From: Mucilaginibacter sp.
GTDB taxonomy: Bacteria > Bacteroidota > Bacteroidia > Sphingobacteriales > Sphingobacteriaceae
Length of the DNA stretch: 55,577 bases
NCBI RefSeq assembly: GCF_028288205.1
Contig: NZ_JAQBOD010000045.1
Coordinates: forward strand, 1 to 55,577
Direction of reading: 5' to 3'
The stretch's first letter is position 1; each line of letters opens with the position of its first letter. The translations under genes and the position numbers were made by a program. Of the stretch, positions 9,766 to 18,085 are shown one piece after another. The notes beneath the pieces are model-generated. The model had not been told where the DNA came from. It made no database searches and worked only from the letters and a program-made list of their open reading frames with translations.

Positions 9766-12700
9766 GATGGTGCTGGGGTACATAAAATTTACTTTCTTTA
9801 TCTTCGGGATCTAAGGAAACAGAATCGGTGGTGGTATTACCTTGTACCCAGGCAAAAACCAGCGGCAATATTAACAAGGCTGCAAAGGTAGAGGCTAATA
9901 ATCCACCAATAACGGCACGACCTAATGGTGATGTTTGGTCGCCACCTTCTCCTATTCCGGATGCCATCGGTATCATACCCACAATCATGGCTAAGCTGGT
10001 CATCAATACCGGCCTTAAACGTAAAGCTACTGCTTCACGGGCAGATTTTAGAGCATCACCATTATGCTTGCGTAATTCTTCGGCATTGGTTATTAATAAT
10101 ACGGCGTTGGATATGGATACACCAACGGACATAATCATACCCATGTATGATTGCAGGTTCAATGTGGCCCCCGTTAATTTTACCAGGAACAATGACCCAA
10201 ACAGTACCGCGGGCACGGTTGATAACACCACGAATGACATTTTAAATGATTGAAAATTAGCCGCGAGCATTAAAAATATCACAATAACCGCAACTAATAA
10301 TCCATTTTGCAAACTATCAAGTGTGTCAGTTAACGTTGTGCTTAAACCGCGTGGCTCTACAGTTAAACCGCGTGGTAGTTTACCTAATGATTTGATAGCC
10401 TTCTGCACATCATCCGTCGCGCTGCCTAAATCCTTATCATTTAAATTAGCGGTGACCGATAGCATAGGTATGGCACCAATATCATCATTTTCTCCATAAG
10501 TTGTGCCGATAGTTATATCGGCCACATCACTTAATACCGGTCTTGCCTGGTTAGCCAGTACAGGTATTTCGCGGATATTATTCAAACTGGCCATCTGGTA
10601 TTCGGGTACCTGTACCTGTACCGCATAGCTTAAGCCTACTTTTTCATCCAGCCATACGTTTTTCTCGGTGTAGCGGGATGACGAGGTTGAAGCCACCAAT
10701 GAGCGCGATATATCATTTAAGCTTACTCCGAGCTGAGCGGCGCGTTGCCTGTCGATATTAATATTTATGGTAGGATATTTAAAAGACTGTCCTATCTGTA
10801 CATCGCGCAGGTAAGGTATTTTCTTTAACTTATCTAATACCTTAAAGGCAAATTCAACATTCTGTTTTTTATTTTTGCTGGATATAGCCACCTCAACAGG
10901 TGTTGGCGATCCCTGGCTCAAAATTTTATCAGTAAGCTCAATAGGCTCAAAAGAAAGCATTATACCCGGCTGCTCTTTTTTCATAGCGGCCCTGAATCTC
11001 TCTTTAAGTTCATCAAGGTCTACTTTATAATCTTCTTTTAAATTTACCTGCAATACCGCTTCCTGCGGACCAGCCATGAACAAATAAATAGGGCTGGTTG
11101 AAAATTGCCCCGGGTGCTGACCTACTATTGCAGATGTTACTTCAATGTTTTGCCTTCCAACCAACTCGCCCAGTATATGCAGTGCTTTAAGGGTAATGGC
11201 TTCGGTACGCTCTAAACGGGTACCATCTGCCGCACGCAAACGTACCTGAAACGTGCCCGAATTTACTTTTGGCAATACATCCCGCCCTATGATATTTAAT
11301 AGCAGGAGTGCTAATCCGCAGGCTGCAACCGCATAAATTATTACTATGATCTTCCGGTTAGGCATCATCCTATCCATCAGCCGCAAAAAGCGAAGCCTGA
11401 ATTTATCAAACCGGCTTAATTTTTTATTTGTTTGTGTAGCATTTTTTATGGCGAGTTCTTTTTGTTCCCATGCTTCACCCTCATCATCCAAAGCAAAACC
11501 ATCAGCATGGCTTTTATCTTCATGCTCATTCTTCATTATCCAGTTGGCCATTACGGGTACAAAGGTTTGGGCCAGCAGGTATGAAGTTATCATGGAAAAA
11601 CCAATTGCCAATGCCAAAGGCAGGAATAACGCGCCCGGAATACCCTTCATGGTAAAGGCAGGCGCAAATACTGCAAGGATACAAAACAGAATCAACAACT
11701 TAGGGAACGCAATTTCTTTACAGGCATCCCAGATAGCCAAAGCCTTGGGTTTACCCATATCAAAGTGCTGGTGAATATTCTCAATCGTCACCGTCGATTC
11801 ATCCACCAGGATACCAATTGCCAGCGAAAGCCCGCTTAGCGTCATGATGTTTATTGTTTGATGGAAAAGCGACAAGAAGAATATACCCGCTATAATAGCT
11901 ATTGGTATAGTTAATATTACAATTAGCGCACCGCGCTTATCTCCCAGAAACATCAAAACCATTAAGCCGGTAAGTACCGCGCCTATAGCACCTTCTTCGG
12001 CTAAACTTTTTACGGCGTTTATAACATAAACAGATTGATCGAATACGTAAGATATCTTAACATCCTCAGGCAATAAGGCCTGGAAACGTGGTATGGCTTT
12101 CTTTAAATTTTGTACCACATCCCAGGTAGAAGCATCAGCAGATTTGGTAATAGGCAAGTAAACAGAACGTTTGCCGTTGATAAGGGCATAGCTTGTAGTT
12201 ATATCAGCCCCATCCTCAATAGTTGCTACATCACGTAAAAACACGGTTTGTATGCCATTCTTATAGATAGCAATATCGCCAAAATCTGCCACCTTTTTCA
12301 TACTGGTGTTAGCAGGTGCCAGATAATTATAATCGCCTATACGCACGTTACCCGCCGGTGTATTTTGATTGTTATCGCGCAGGGCTGTAACTATTTGATC
12401 GGGCGTTAAATTATGTGAGCGCAATAGTTCGGGGTCAATCTTTATTAAAACTGTACGCTGGTTACCACCAAACGGCGCAGGCGCAACTAAACCAGGTATA
12501 GAGGTAAATGATGATCGAACATAAATATTGGCCAGATCCAATAACTCATTATTAGTTTTTGTAGCACTGGTCAACACCAACTGACCTACCGGAAGTGTAG
12601 AAGCATCAAATCTTAATATAAATGGTGGCTGCGAGCCGGGCGGGAAAGAGGCCTGCGCCCTGTTGGTATAAGCCGTCACCTCCGCAGCGGCCTGGGCCAT

Positions 12701-13000
12701 ATTGGTACCTTCGTAAAAGGTTAGCTTAATAAGAGTTAACCCCGTTATGTTACGGGTTTCGATACTTTTTACGCCCGATACATATAGCAGTAAGTTAACA
12801 TACTGCTTACCAAAGTACGACTCCATTTGGTTAGGTGTATAACCGCCATATGGGTGCGAAATATAAATTACAGGCAAATTAAGATCGGGGAAAATATCTA
12901 TCTTAATACTTCGTATCGCGCTAATACCGAAGAAAAACAGCCCCGCTACTATAACCAGTACGGTAATTGGTCTTCTAAGCGCACTTTTTATCATTCCCAT
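9746..13000 (-). CDS. RND efflux permease, AcrB/MMPL-type inner-membrane pump
   Basis: A 1084-residue proton-driven exporter with the standard two-fold arrangement of 12 membrane helices and two large periplasmic loops. TM4 carries 'ILVDESTVTIEN', which aligns to the AcrB 'LVDDAIVVVEN' with the first Asp kept and the second changed to Glu. In TM10 the AcrB 'LSAKNAIL' aligns to 'VSISNAVL', so the lysine of the proton relay is Ser here. The C-terminal 'RLRPVLMTSLAMIVGMIP' is canonical. An acidic/charged cytoplasmic insert follows TM6. The start is MGM at 13000, with MIK two codons inside as an alternative. The gene begins 18 bp after tolC and overlaps the adaptor gene. The substrate is unknown: HAE-type drugs and metals both remain possible. 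Confidence 0.94.
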   Translation of the reverse strand: MGMIKSALRRPITVLVIVAGLFFFGISAIRSIKIDIFPDLNLPVIYISHPYGGYTPNQMESYFGKQYVNLLLYVSGVKSIETRNITGLTLIKLTFYEGTNMAQAAAEVTAYTNRAQASFPPGSQPPFILRFDASTLPVGQLVLTSATKTNNELLDLANIYVRSSFTSIPGLVAPAPFGGNQRTVLIKIDPELLRSHNLTPDQIVTALRDNNQNTPAGNVRIGDYNYLAPANTSMKKVADFGDIAIYKNGIQTVFLRDVATIEDGADITTSYALINGKRSVYLPITKSADASTWDVVQNLKKAIPRFQALLPEDVKISYVFDQSVYVINAVKSLAEEGAIGAVLTGLMVLMFLGDKRGALIVILTIPIAIIAGIFFLSLFHQTINIMTLSGLSLAIGILVDESTVTIENIHQHFDMGKPKALAIWDACKEIAFPKLLILFCILAVFAPAFTMKGIPGALFLPLALAIGFSMITSYLLAQTFVPVMANWIMKNEHEDKSHADGFALDDEGEAWEQKELAIKNATQTNKKLSRFDKFRLRFLRLMDRMMPNRKIIVIIYAVAACGLALLLLNIIGRDVLPKVNSGTFQVRLRAADGTRLERTEAITLKALHILGELVGRQNIEVTSAIVGQHPGQFSTSPIYLFMAGPQEAVLQVNLKEDYKVDLDELKERFRAAMKKEQPGIMLSFEPIELTDKILSQGSPTPVEVAISSKNKKQNVEFAFKVLDKLKKIPYLRDVQIGQSFKYPTININIDRQRAAQLGVSLNDISRSLVASTSSSRYTEKNVWLDEKVGLSYAVQVQVPEYQMASLNNIREIPVLANQARPVLSDVADITIGTTYGENDDIGAIPMLSVTANLNDKDLGSATDDVQKAIKSLGKLPRGLTVEPRGLSTTLTDTLDSLQNGLLVAVIVIFLMLAANFQSFKMSFVVLSTVPAVLFGSLFLVKLTGATLNLQSYMGMIMSVGVSISNAVLLITNAEELRKHNGDALKSAREAVALRLRPVLMTSLAMIVGMIPMASGIGEGGDQTSPLGRAVIGGLLASTFAALLILPLVFAWVQGNTTTDSVSLDPEDKESKFYVPQHHHEHIET

Positions 13001-13018
13001 TGTTATACCTGTATCTTA

Positions 13019-14422
13019 TTAAAAATTATTCATAAACACACTAAAATCGCCGGTTGCCGCAGCTTTTGATAATACCGCCTGCCAAACGTTGTTTGACACT
13101 ATGTCCCTGTCAACTTCGGCGCGGTTCAGTACATATAACGCCTGCGTAAAATCAACAATGTTGGATAAACCGTTTTTATATAAAGCAAACTTTTGATTGT
13201 ATGCATCTGTAGCGGCTTTTACTTCAACCGGTGCTTCATTGTAGTTTTTCAGGGCATTGTTTATCCGGATTTCGGCAAGCAGTTGCTGGTCGCGTAATTG
13301 CTGGCCAACCAGCTCATATTCGTTCCGGTATTGATCTGATGTGTATTTTTGTGATTGTACCTGGTAATGCACCCTAAACGGATTGGTGATATTCCAGATT
13401 ACCGCAGCGCCTAATAAATAATTATACCGCGTAGGCTGTATACCGGCGCCATAACTTGTGCTGTAATTGCTCAGGTTAGTGCCATAATCTGATTTAAAAC
13501 CCGACCCCCTGCCCTGGTAAACACCAAATAAACTGAATGTAGGATAGCTGAATGTGCTTAAATATTTTGCCTGCTCATCGCTTACACCAATGCGGTTACG
13601 AAAGTAGCGTAATTCGGGATGATCATCTAAACTTACCGTTGAGATTGCATTAGGTTTTGGCGGCGCCTTGCTTACAAAGGTACTGTCTAACACAAAATCT
13701 TGCGGTGTAATACCTAAATACTGCGCTAACTGGTTACTTTGATTTTGTACTATTTGCTGTGCATTGGTTAAAGCAATTTTGGCGTTTGATACCTCGGCAT
13801 TTGCCAGAGAAGAATCAACACCCGGATTTAGACCATTACGTACACGGGCAATCACAACCTTTTGTAATTGCATGGAGCGGTACAAATTATCTTCTTGTGC
13901 CTTACTTAATTGTTGTGCTACCAATAAGTTTAAATATGTACTTGCTACCCGTACCTGGTGCTGAAACTGTTCCTGTACCAGGTCGGTTTCATTAAGGGCC
14001 ACCACAGCTCCCTGCACTTTAACCCTTTCTTTGGCTTTACCAAACGCGAAAACGTCCCAGTTAATGTTGCTTACGTATAGCGAACCAAAGGCAGCATTAT
14101 AATTTTGATTAGGTAAAGTTGGCCCAGATGAAGATACGGCCAAACCATGATACCCAAAAAGGGGCCCGGTTGTGCCATTAACGGTACCATAATCCTGTTG
14201 CAGCGAAACGTTCAGATCGGGCAGGGCTTCGGTACGTGTTTCTTTTAAAAAAGCTTTTGACGCGTTTAACTGGCTGGCTTTAGCTTTTATAGTGCCGTAA
14301 TTAGCAAGCGCTATCTGTTCTGCTTCTTTAAGGCTTAATACCTTTTGCTGACCATTTACCTTGAATACAAAAAAAATACAAAAAATACCTAATAAGGCAT
14401 ATTTAGAAATAGTGTTGAACAT
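13019..14422 (-). CDS. TolC-family outer-membrane efflux protein
   Basis: First gene of the leftward RND operon. A signal peptide (residues 1-24, ending 'KVNGQ') precedes two outer-membrane-efflux repeats with the typical long coiled-coil helices ('LSLKEAEQIALANYGTIKAKASQLNASK') and beta-strands that form the 12-stranded barrel. The length of 467 residues is normal. A TAnnTTTG promoter element lies about 20 bp upstream of the ATG. The permease gene starts 18 bp after its stop. Confidence 0.94.
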   Translation of the reverse strand: MFNTISKYALLGIFCIFFVFKVNGQQKVLSLKEAEQIALANYGTIKAKASQLNASKAFLKETRTEALPDLNVSLQQDYGTVNGTTGPLFGYHGLAVSSSGPTLPNQNYNAAFGSLYVSNINWDVFAFGKAKERVKVQGAVVALNETDLVQEQFQHQVRVASTYLNLLVAQQLSKAQEDNLYRSMQLQKVVIARVRNGLNPGVDSSLANAEVSNAKIALTNAQQIVQNQSNQLAQYLGITPQDFVLDSTFVSKAPPKPNAISTVSLDDHPELRYFRNRIGVSDEQAKYLSTFSYPTFSLFGVYQGRGSGFKSDYGTNLSNYSTSYGAGIQPTRYNYLLGAAVIWNITNPFRVHYQVQSQKYTSDQYRNEYELVGQQLRDQQLLAEIRINNALKNYNEAPVEVKAATDAYNQKFALYKNGLSNIVDFTQALYVLNRAEVDRDIVSNNVWQAVLSKAAATGDFSVFMNNF

Positions 14423-14441
14423 ACCGTGGTGTTACGTGCAA

Positions 14442-14449
14442 CAAATTTA
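14442..14449 (-). promoter_or_regulatory. -7 promoter element of the RND efflux operon
   Basis: Read on the minus strand, TAAATTTG matches TAnnTTTG and lies 19 bp before the tolC-like ATG. A TTT-rich stretch sits about 20 bp further upstream in the -33 position. No operator-like palindrome is evident and no regulator gene is adjacent. Confidence 0.5.
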
Positions 14450-14629
14450 AAAATTAGTTGATTGTATAAACTAAATTTTCGCCATGTAACAAGATTATCG
14501 CTATAAACTGACGGATAAGTGAGATTTTTACCCAATTTTATGGGAATTTAACATGACAGGTAATTAAATGAACTAAATTCCGGATCGGTATTTGGTATTA
14601 ATACAGATCAAAATGTGAAATTAGTTATG

Positions 14630-15289
14630 TTAAATAGTAATACTATCACCTAACTTATAGATCTCATTAAATTTTATACCCTGTTTATCAAAGTGCTTCT
14701 TGTAGGCTTCATACCGTTGCTTAATAAAGAACTCTTTAGCGTAGCCGTCATGAACAGGCAGTATTTGTTTGGGTTGTAGTTTATCGGCAAAACCGGTTAT
14801 GCGCAGTTCGTTGGCAAAAGGCGCCATGGTTACCATTATTAATAGTTCGATTCCTTTATAATTTAATAGCGCGTCTTCCATTGAATCCACTGGGTGCAGC
14901 ACTTTATCATTAATTATAAAACCTGTCATTTGTGGTAACGGGTTATCTAATATAGGTTCATGAATAACTGCTATTGCCTCTAATTTAAAAGGCCCGGCAT
15001 AATGTATACCGTCGTGCCAAACTGTGTGTGCAATACCTGCTTTTTGCAAAACCTCACCTACTTGCGAATTGGTATAGATGGGCGCGCCGCTGAGGCTGGC
15101 AATTTTTTTAAGATTTTCGGCATCTAAATGGTCGGGGTGTATATGGGTAATAATTATGCTGTTTACATCAGCAAACATATCAGGCGTTACCATACCTTCG
15201 GCAAAAGTAAACTTACCCGGATCGAATAATAGCTTGTGCCCGTCCAGCTCAAACACCAAACAGGAGTGCAGATATTTTGAAATTTCCAT
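14630..15289 (-). CDS. MBL-fold metallo-hydrolase (UlaG-like)
   Basis: A 219-residue cytosolic metallo-beta-lactamase-fold protein. The metal-binding HxHxDH motif is intact as 'THIHPDHLD' near residue 50, and a later His in 'LPVHDG' can supply another ligand. The beginning ('YLHSCLVFELDGHKLLFDPG') is typical of the UlaG/YtxC-like subgroup of L-ascorbate-6-phosphate lactonase relatives, most of which have unknown substrates. There is no signal peptide. It is separated from the HAD gene upstream by about 87 bp that include a short 'CTATCGACGTTTTTGC' repeat. Confidence 0.85.
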   Translation of the reverse strand: MEISKYLHSCLVFELDGHKLLFDPGKFTFAEGMVTPDMFADVNSIIITHIHPDHLDAENLKKIASLSGAPIYTNSQVGEVLQKAGIAHTVWHDGIHYAGPFKLEAIAVIHEPILDNPLPQMTGFIINDKVLHPVDSMEDALLNYKGIELLIMVTMAPFANELRITGFADKLQPKQILPVHDGYAKEFFIKQRYEAYKKHFDKQGIKFNEIYKLGDSITI

Positions 15290-15336
15290 AACCGTATATG
15301 ATTTATAAAATAACTGTAGGTATCAGGAAATGTTTT

Positions 15337-15366
15337 CTATCGACGTTTTTGCTCCTAACGGAGCAT
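15337..15366. repeat. short interspersed repeat, family D
   Basis: CTATCGACGTTTTTGCTCCT followed by AACGGAGCAT; the second half forms a small GCTCC/GGAGC hairpin. A close relative, CTACCGACGTTTTGCACCTA with CGGCGCAT, occurs at 45728-45755. Confidence 0.55.
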
Positions 15367-15376
15367 CAATTTTCAA

Positions 15377-16021
15377 TCACAGTATTTCTACCAGCTCACT
15401 CAACTTAGAAATCGTCGCTACCTGATCCTCCTCAACCACACCAAATCCATAATCCGCGAAAATAAACGGCACACCTGCTTTTGTGGCAGCATTATAATCA
15501 CCCATTGTATCACCTATATAAATCGGGGCGCTAAGGTTATGGCCGGTTATAATATCTCTTATATTATCGGCTTTAGGCATATTTTTAGTACCGTAACATT
15601 GGTGACCAATAAAGTAATGCTCCAGACCGCTTATTTTAAAAAACACCTCAATGTACCCGCTTTGGCAATTACTAACTATAAATAGCTTGTATTTATCAGC
15701 CAGGTATTGCAGAGCTTCTTCCAGGCCCGGGTAAAGCTCGCCGCCTTTTTCATATAAAATTTCCAGTTCTTTTTTTGAAGCTATAGCTTTAAAATCCTCG
15801 CGCTGTTCGTTGGTAAGATACGGAAGCAGGGTTTCAAAAATAGCCTTGTAAGTCATTCCTGTAATGGAATGTATCATAGGCTGGGTAAAATCTTCTTTAA
15901 TATAATCTACTTGTTCTTTGGCTCCTTGCCAGGCCAGCACAACATTTGCCGAGCTATCCCAAAGTGTACCATCCAGGTCGAAAATAATGCTGTCGTATTT
16001 GTTTTTTAGTGTAATATCCAT
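15377..16021 (-). CDS. HAD-family phosphatase (phosphoglycolate-phosphatase-like)
   Basis: Haloacid dehalogenase-superfamily hydrolase of 214 residues. Motif I is 'FDLDGTLWDS' (nucleophile and acid/base Asp, about residue 15), motif II is 'IVSNCQ', a Lys near 'KNMPKADNI' fits motif III, and motif IV is 'YIGDTMGDYNAA'. The alpha-helical cap between motifs I and II makes it subfamily I. It most resembles Gph/YsbA-type enzymes, but substrate cannot be assigned. A TAnnTTTG element lies only 7 bp before the ATG, so its mRNA may have almost no leader. Confidence 0.87.
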   Translation of the reverse strand: MDITLKNKYDSIIFDLDGTLWDSSANVVLAWQGAKEQVDYIKEDFTQPMIHSITGMTYKAIFETLLPYLTNEQREDFKAIASKKELEILYEKGGELYPGLEEALQYLADKYKLFIVSNCQSGYIEVFFKISGLEHYFIGHQCYGTKNMPKADNIRDIITGHNLSAPIYIGDTMGDYNAATKAGVPFIFADYGFGVVEEDQVATISKLSELVEIL

Positions 16022-16028
16022 AGAGCGG

Positions 16029-16036
16029 CAAAAATA
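16029..16036 (-). promoter_or_regulatory. -7 promoter element of the HAD gene
   Basis: On the minus strand TATTTTTG fits TAnnTTTG. It ends 7 bp before the ATG, predicting a leader of only a few nucleotides. Confidence 0.4.
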
Positions 16037-16128
16037 GAATTTATTTATTAACGGGCAGTTTTTCTATCATCATGTTTACTTCAAATTTTCCTCAAATTCA
16101 ATTGCTATATTTATAAAAAAATATATTT

Positions 16129-16800
16129 TTGAAGCTGCTGATAATAGAAGACGAGCAAGGTCTTAGGGAAAGTATAGAACGGTATTTTACCGTTGAGGGA
16201 ATTATATGTGAAAGCTGCAGCAGCCTGGCAGCTGCCATCAGTAAAGTTACACTTTATCAATATGACTGTATATTGCTGGATATTGGCTTGCCTGATGGCG
16301 AAGGTTTTACTTTATTGGAGCATTTAAAAGCGAATGGTAAAAATGAAGGTGTATTAATAATTTCGGCACGAAACTCGTTAGACAATAAAATAAAAGGGTT
16401 AAACCTTGGGGCTGATGATTACCTGACCAAACCGTTCCATCTGGCCGAGTTAAAAGCAAGAATAGATGCCATCTTCAGGCGAAAGGCTTTTAATACAACA
16501 AACACATTAAACTACGACCTAATTAGTGTAAACTTACTTGCACGCGATGTTGAAGTTAATTCAATAAACATCATACTTACCCGTAAAGAATATGATATGC
16601 TATTATATTTTATAGCCAATAAAGGAAAAGTTATATCAAAAAACGCCATTGCCGAACATTTATGGGGCGATGAAATTGATTTGGTTGATAGTTTTGATTT
16701 TATTTATACCCATATTAAAAACATCCGCAAAAAATTGATGGAAGCCGCGCAAAAGGATTACATAAAATCTGTTTACGGGGTAGGCTACAAATTTTTATAA
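16129..16800 (+). CDS. OmpR/PhoB-family response regulator, TTG start
   Basis: DNA-binding response regulator of 223 residues. The receiver domain (1-115) has the acidic pair in 'IIEDEQG', the phospho-acceptor Asp in 'LLDIGLPDG' (about residue 51) and the conserved Lys in 'YLTKPF' (about residue 101). A winged-helix domain (about 125-223) ends 'YIKSVYGVGYKFL', typical of OmpR/PhoB. The family needs the N-terminal 'LLIIEDE' strand, and the only start codon preceding it is TTG at 16129, so this is a non-ATG start. It is separated from the kinase gene by one base, so the two form a two-component operon. The signal is unknown. Confidence 0.93.
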   Translation: MKLLIIEDEQGLRESIERYFTVEGIICESCSSLAAAISKVTLYQYDCILLDIGLPDGEGFTLLEHLKANGKNEGVLIISARNSLDNKIKGLNLGADDYLTKPFHLAELKARIDAIFRRKAFNTTNTLNYDLISVNLLARDVEVNSINIILTRKEYDMLLYFIANKGKVISKNAIAEHLWGDEIDLVDSFDFIYTHIKNIRKKLMEAAQKDYIKSVYGVGYKFL

Positions 16801-16801
16801 A

Positions 16802-18082
16802 ATGAAGTTAGCTTCACAATATAATAAGGCTACGTTGATTATTACTTTTTTAGTATTGTTTATTGCGGGTTTTATTTATTACACTACAATAAATTATATT
16901 GTTAACAAACAGCTTGACCGCGATCTGACAGAAGAACTGGATGAGATAACAGATTATATAAATCTTAATCAACGCCTGCCCAAACAGCTTGATTTTAACG
17001 GAGATCAAACTACCCTTACTAAAACAGATCAAAAATTAATTGAAAAGAGCTTTTATGATATTCCGTATCATGTGGCGCAAAGAGACACTGATAGCGAAAA
17101 CAGGGGCATAAAATATAAGATTAAACCCGGCAGAGCAGTAAAGGCGCTAATTTCAGTAAAGGGTAATAACTATATATTAACTGTAGCTCAATCTAAAGAA
17201 GGCTCAAAGCACTTAACCCAGTTAATTATTATTATTACATTAGGGCTTACTGTATTTTTATTGATTATACTGGCTATAACCAATAAATATATGCTTAATG
17301 GTTTATGGAAACCTTTTTACCATATTTTACAGCAATTAAAAGCATTTAATGTTGCTGATACCAACACCCTTAATTTAAGTAAAACTAATATAGATGAATT
17401 TAAGGAATTAAATGATGCGGTGATAACTATGTCATCAAGGGTTAAAAATGATTATCAAAACCTTAAAACTTTTACTGAGAATGCATCGCACGAAATGCTT
17501 ACCCCTATCGCGGTGATTACTTCGAAACTGGATACTTTAATACAGGATGAAAAATTAAAGGCCGAACAGTTTGCCCAGATTACTGATATATATGCAGCAA
17601 CCAATAAGCTTTCGCGCTTAAACCAATCACTTTTATTGCTGGTTAAAATTGATAATGACCTGATACAGGACAATGCTACCTTTAACTTGAAAGATGTAAT
17701 ACTTGAAAAAGAGCACCAGTTCCAGGAGCTTACTCAAAATAAAGGTATTGAATTAATACATGTGCTTGAGGACAAGGAAATTACTGCAAGCAGGTATTTA
17801 ATTGAAATACTAATTAATAACCTGTTTAACAACGCCATAAAACACAACCAAACAAATGGCAAAATATCTATAAAGCTTACCAATAATAAGCTCATATTTC
17901 AAAACACCGGCGAAAGCGGCGCGCTAAATAATGCTGAGATCTTTGAAAGATTTAAAAAAGGCAAAAGTTCTGATGGTACCGGCCTGGGGTTAACTATAGC
18001 TAAAAATATTTGCAGCCAGTATAATTATAACCTCGAATATGTTTTTGAAGCACCTTTTCACACTTTTAAAATAGCGTTTTAG
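16802..18082 (+). CDS. two-component sensor histidine kinase
   Basis: Cognate kinase of the preceding regulator. It has TM1 near residues 12-34 and TM2 near residues 140-163, enclosing a periplasmic loop of about 105 residues. The linker is HAMP-like. The H-box is 'ENASHEMLTPIAV', the N-box 'NNLFNNAIKHN' and the G2 box 'SDGTGLGLTIA'. The length of 426 residues is normal. The 3' end converges on the GT39 gene with 3 bp between stops. There is no periplasmic domain that I recognise, so the ligand is unknown. Confidence 0.92.
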   Translation: MKLASQYNKATLIITFLVLFIAGFIYYTTINYIVNKQLDRDLTEELDEITDYINLNQRLPKQLDFNGDQTTLTKTDQKLIEKSFYDIPYHVAQRDTDSENRGIKYKIKPGRAVKALISVKGNNYILTVAQSKEGSKHLTQLIIIITLGLTVFLLIILAITNKYMLNGLWKPFYHILQQLKAFNVADTNTLNLSKTNIDEFKELNDAVITMSSRVKNDYQNLKTFTENASHEMLTPIAVITSKLDTLIQDEKLKAEQFAQITDIYAATNKLSRLNQSLLLLVKIDNDLIQDNATFNLKDVILEKEHQFQELTQNKGIELIHVLEDKEITASRYLIEILINNLFNNAIKHNQTNGKISIKLTNNKLIFQNTGESGALNNAEIFERFKKGKSSDGTGLGLTIAKNICSQYNYNLEYVFEAPFHTFKIAF

Positions 18083-18085
18083 GAT

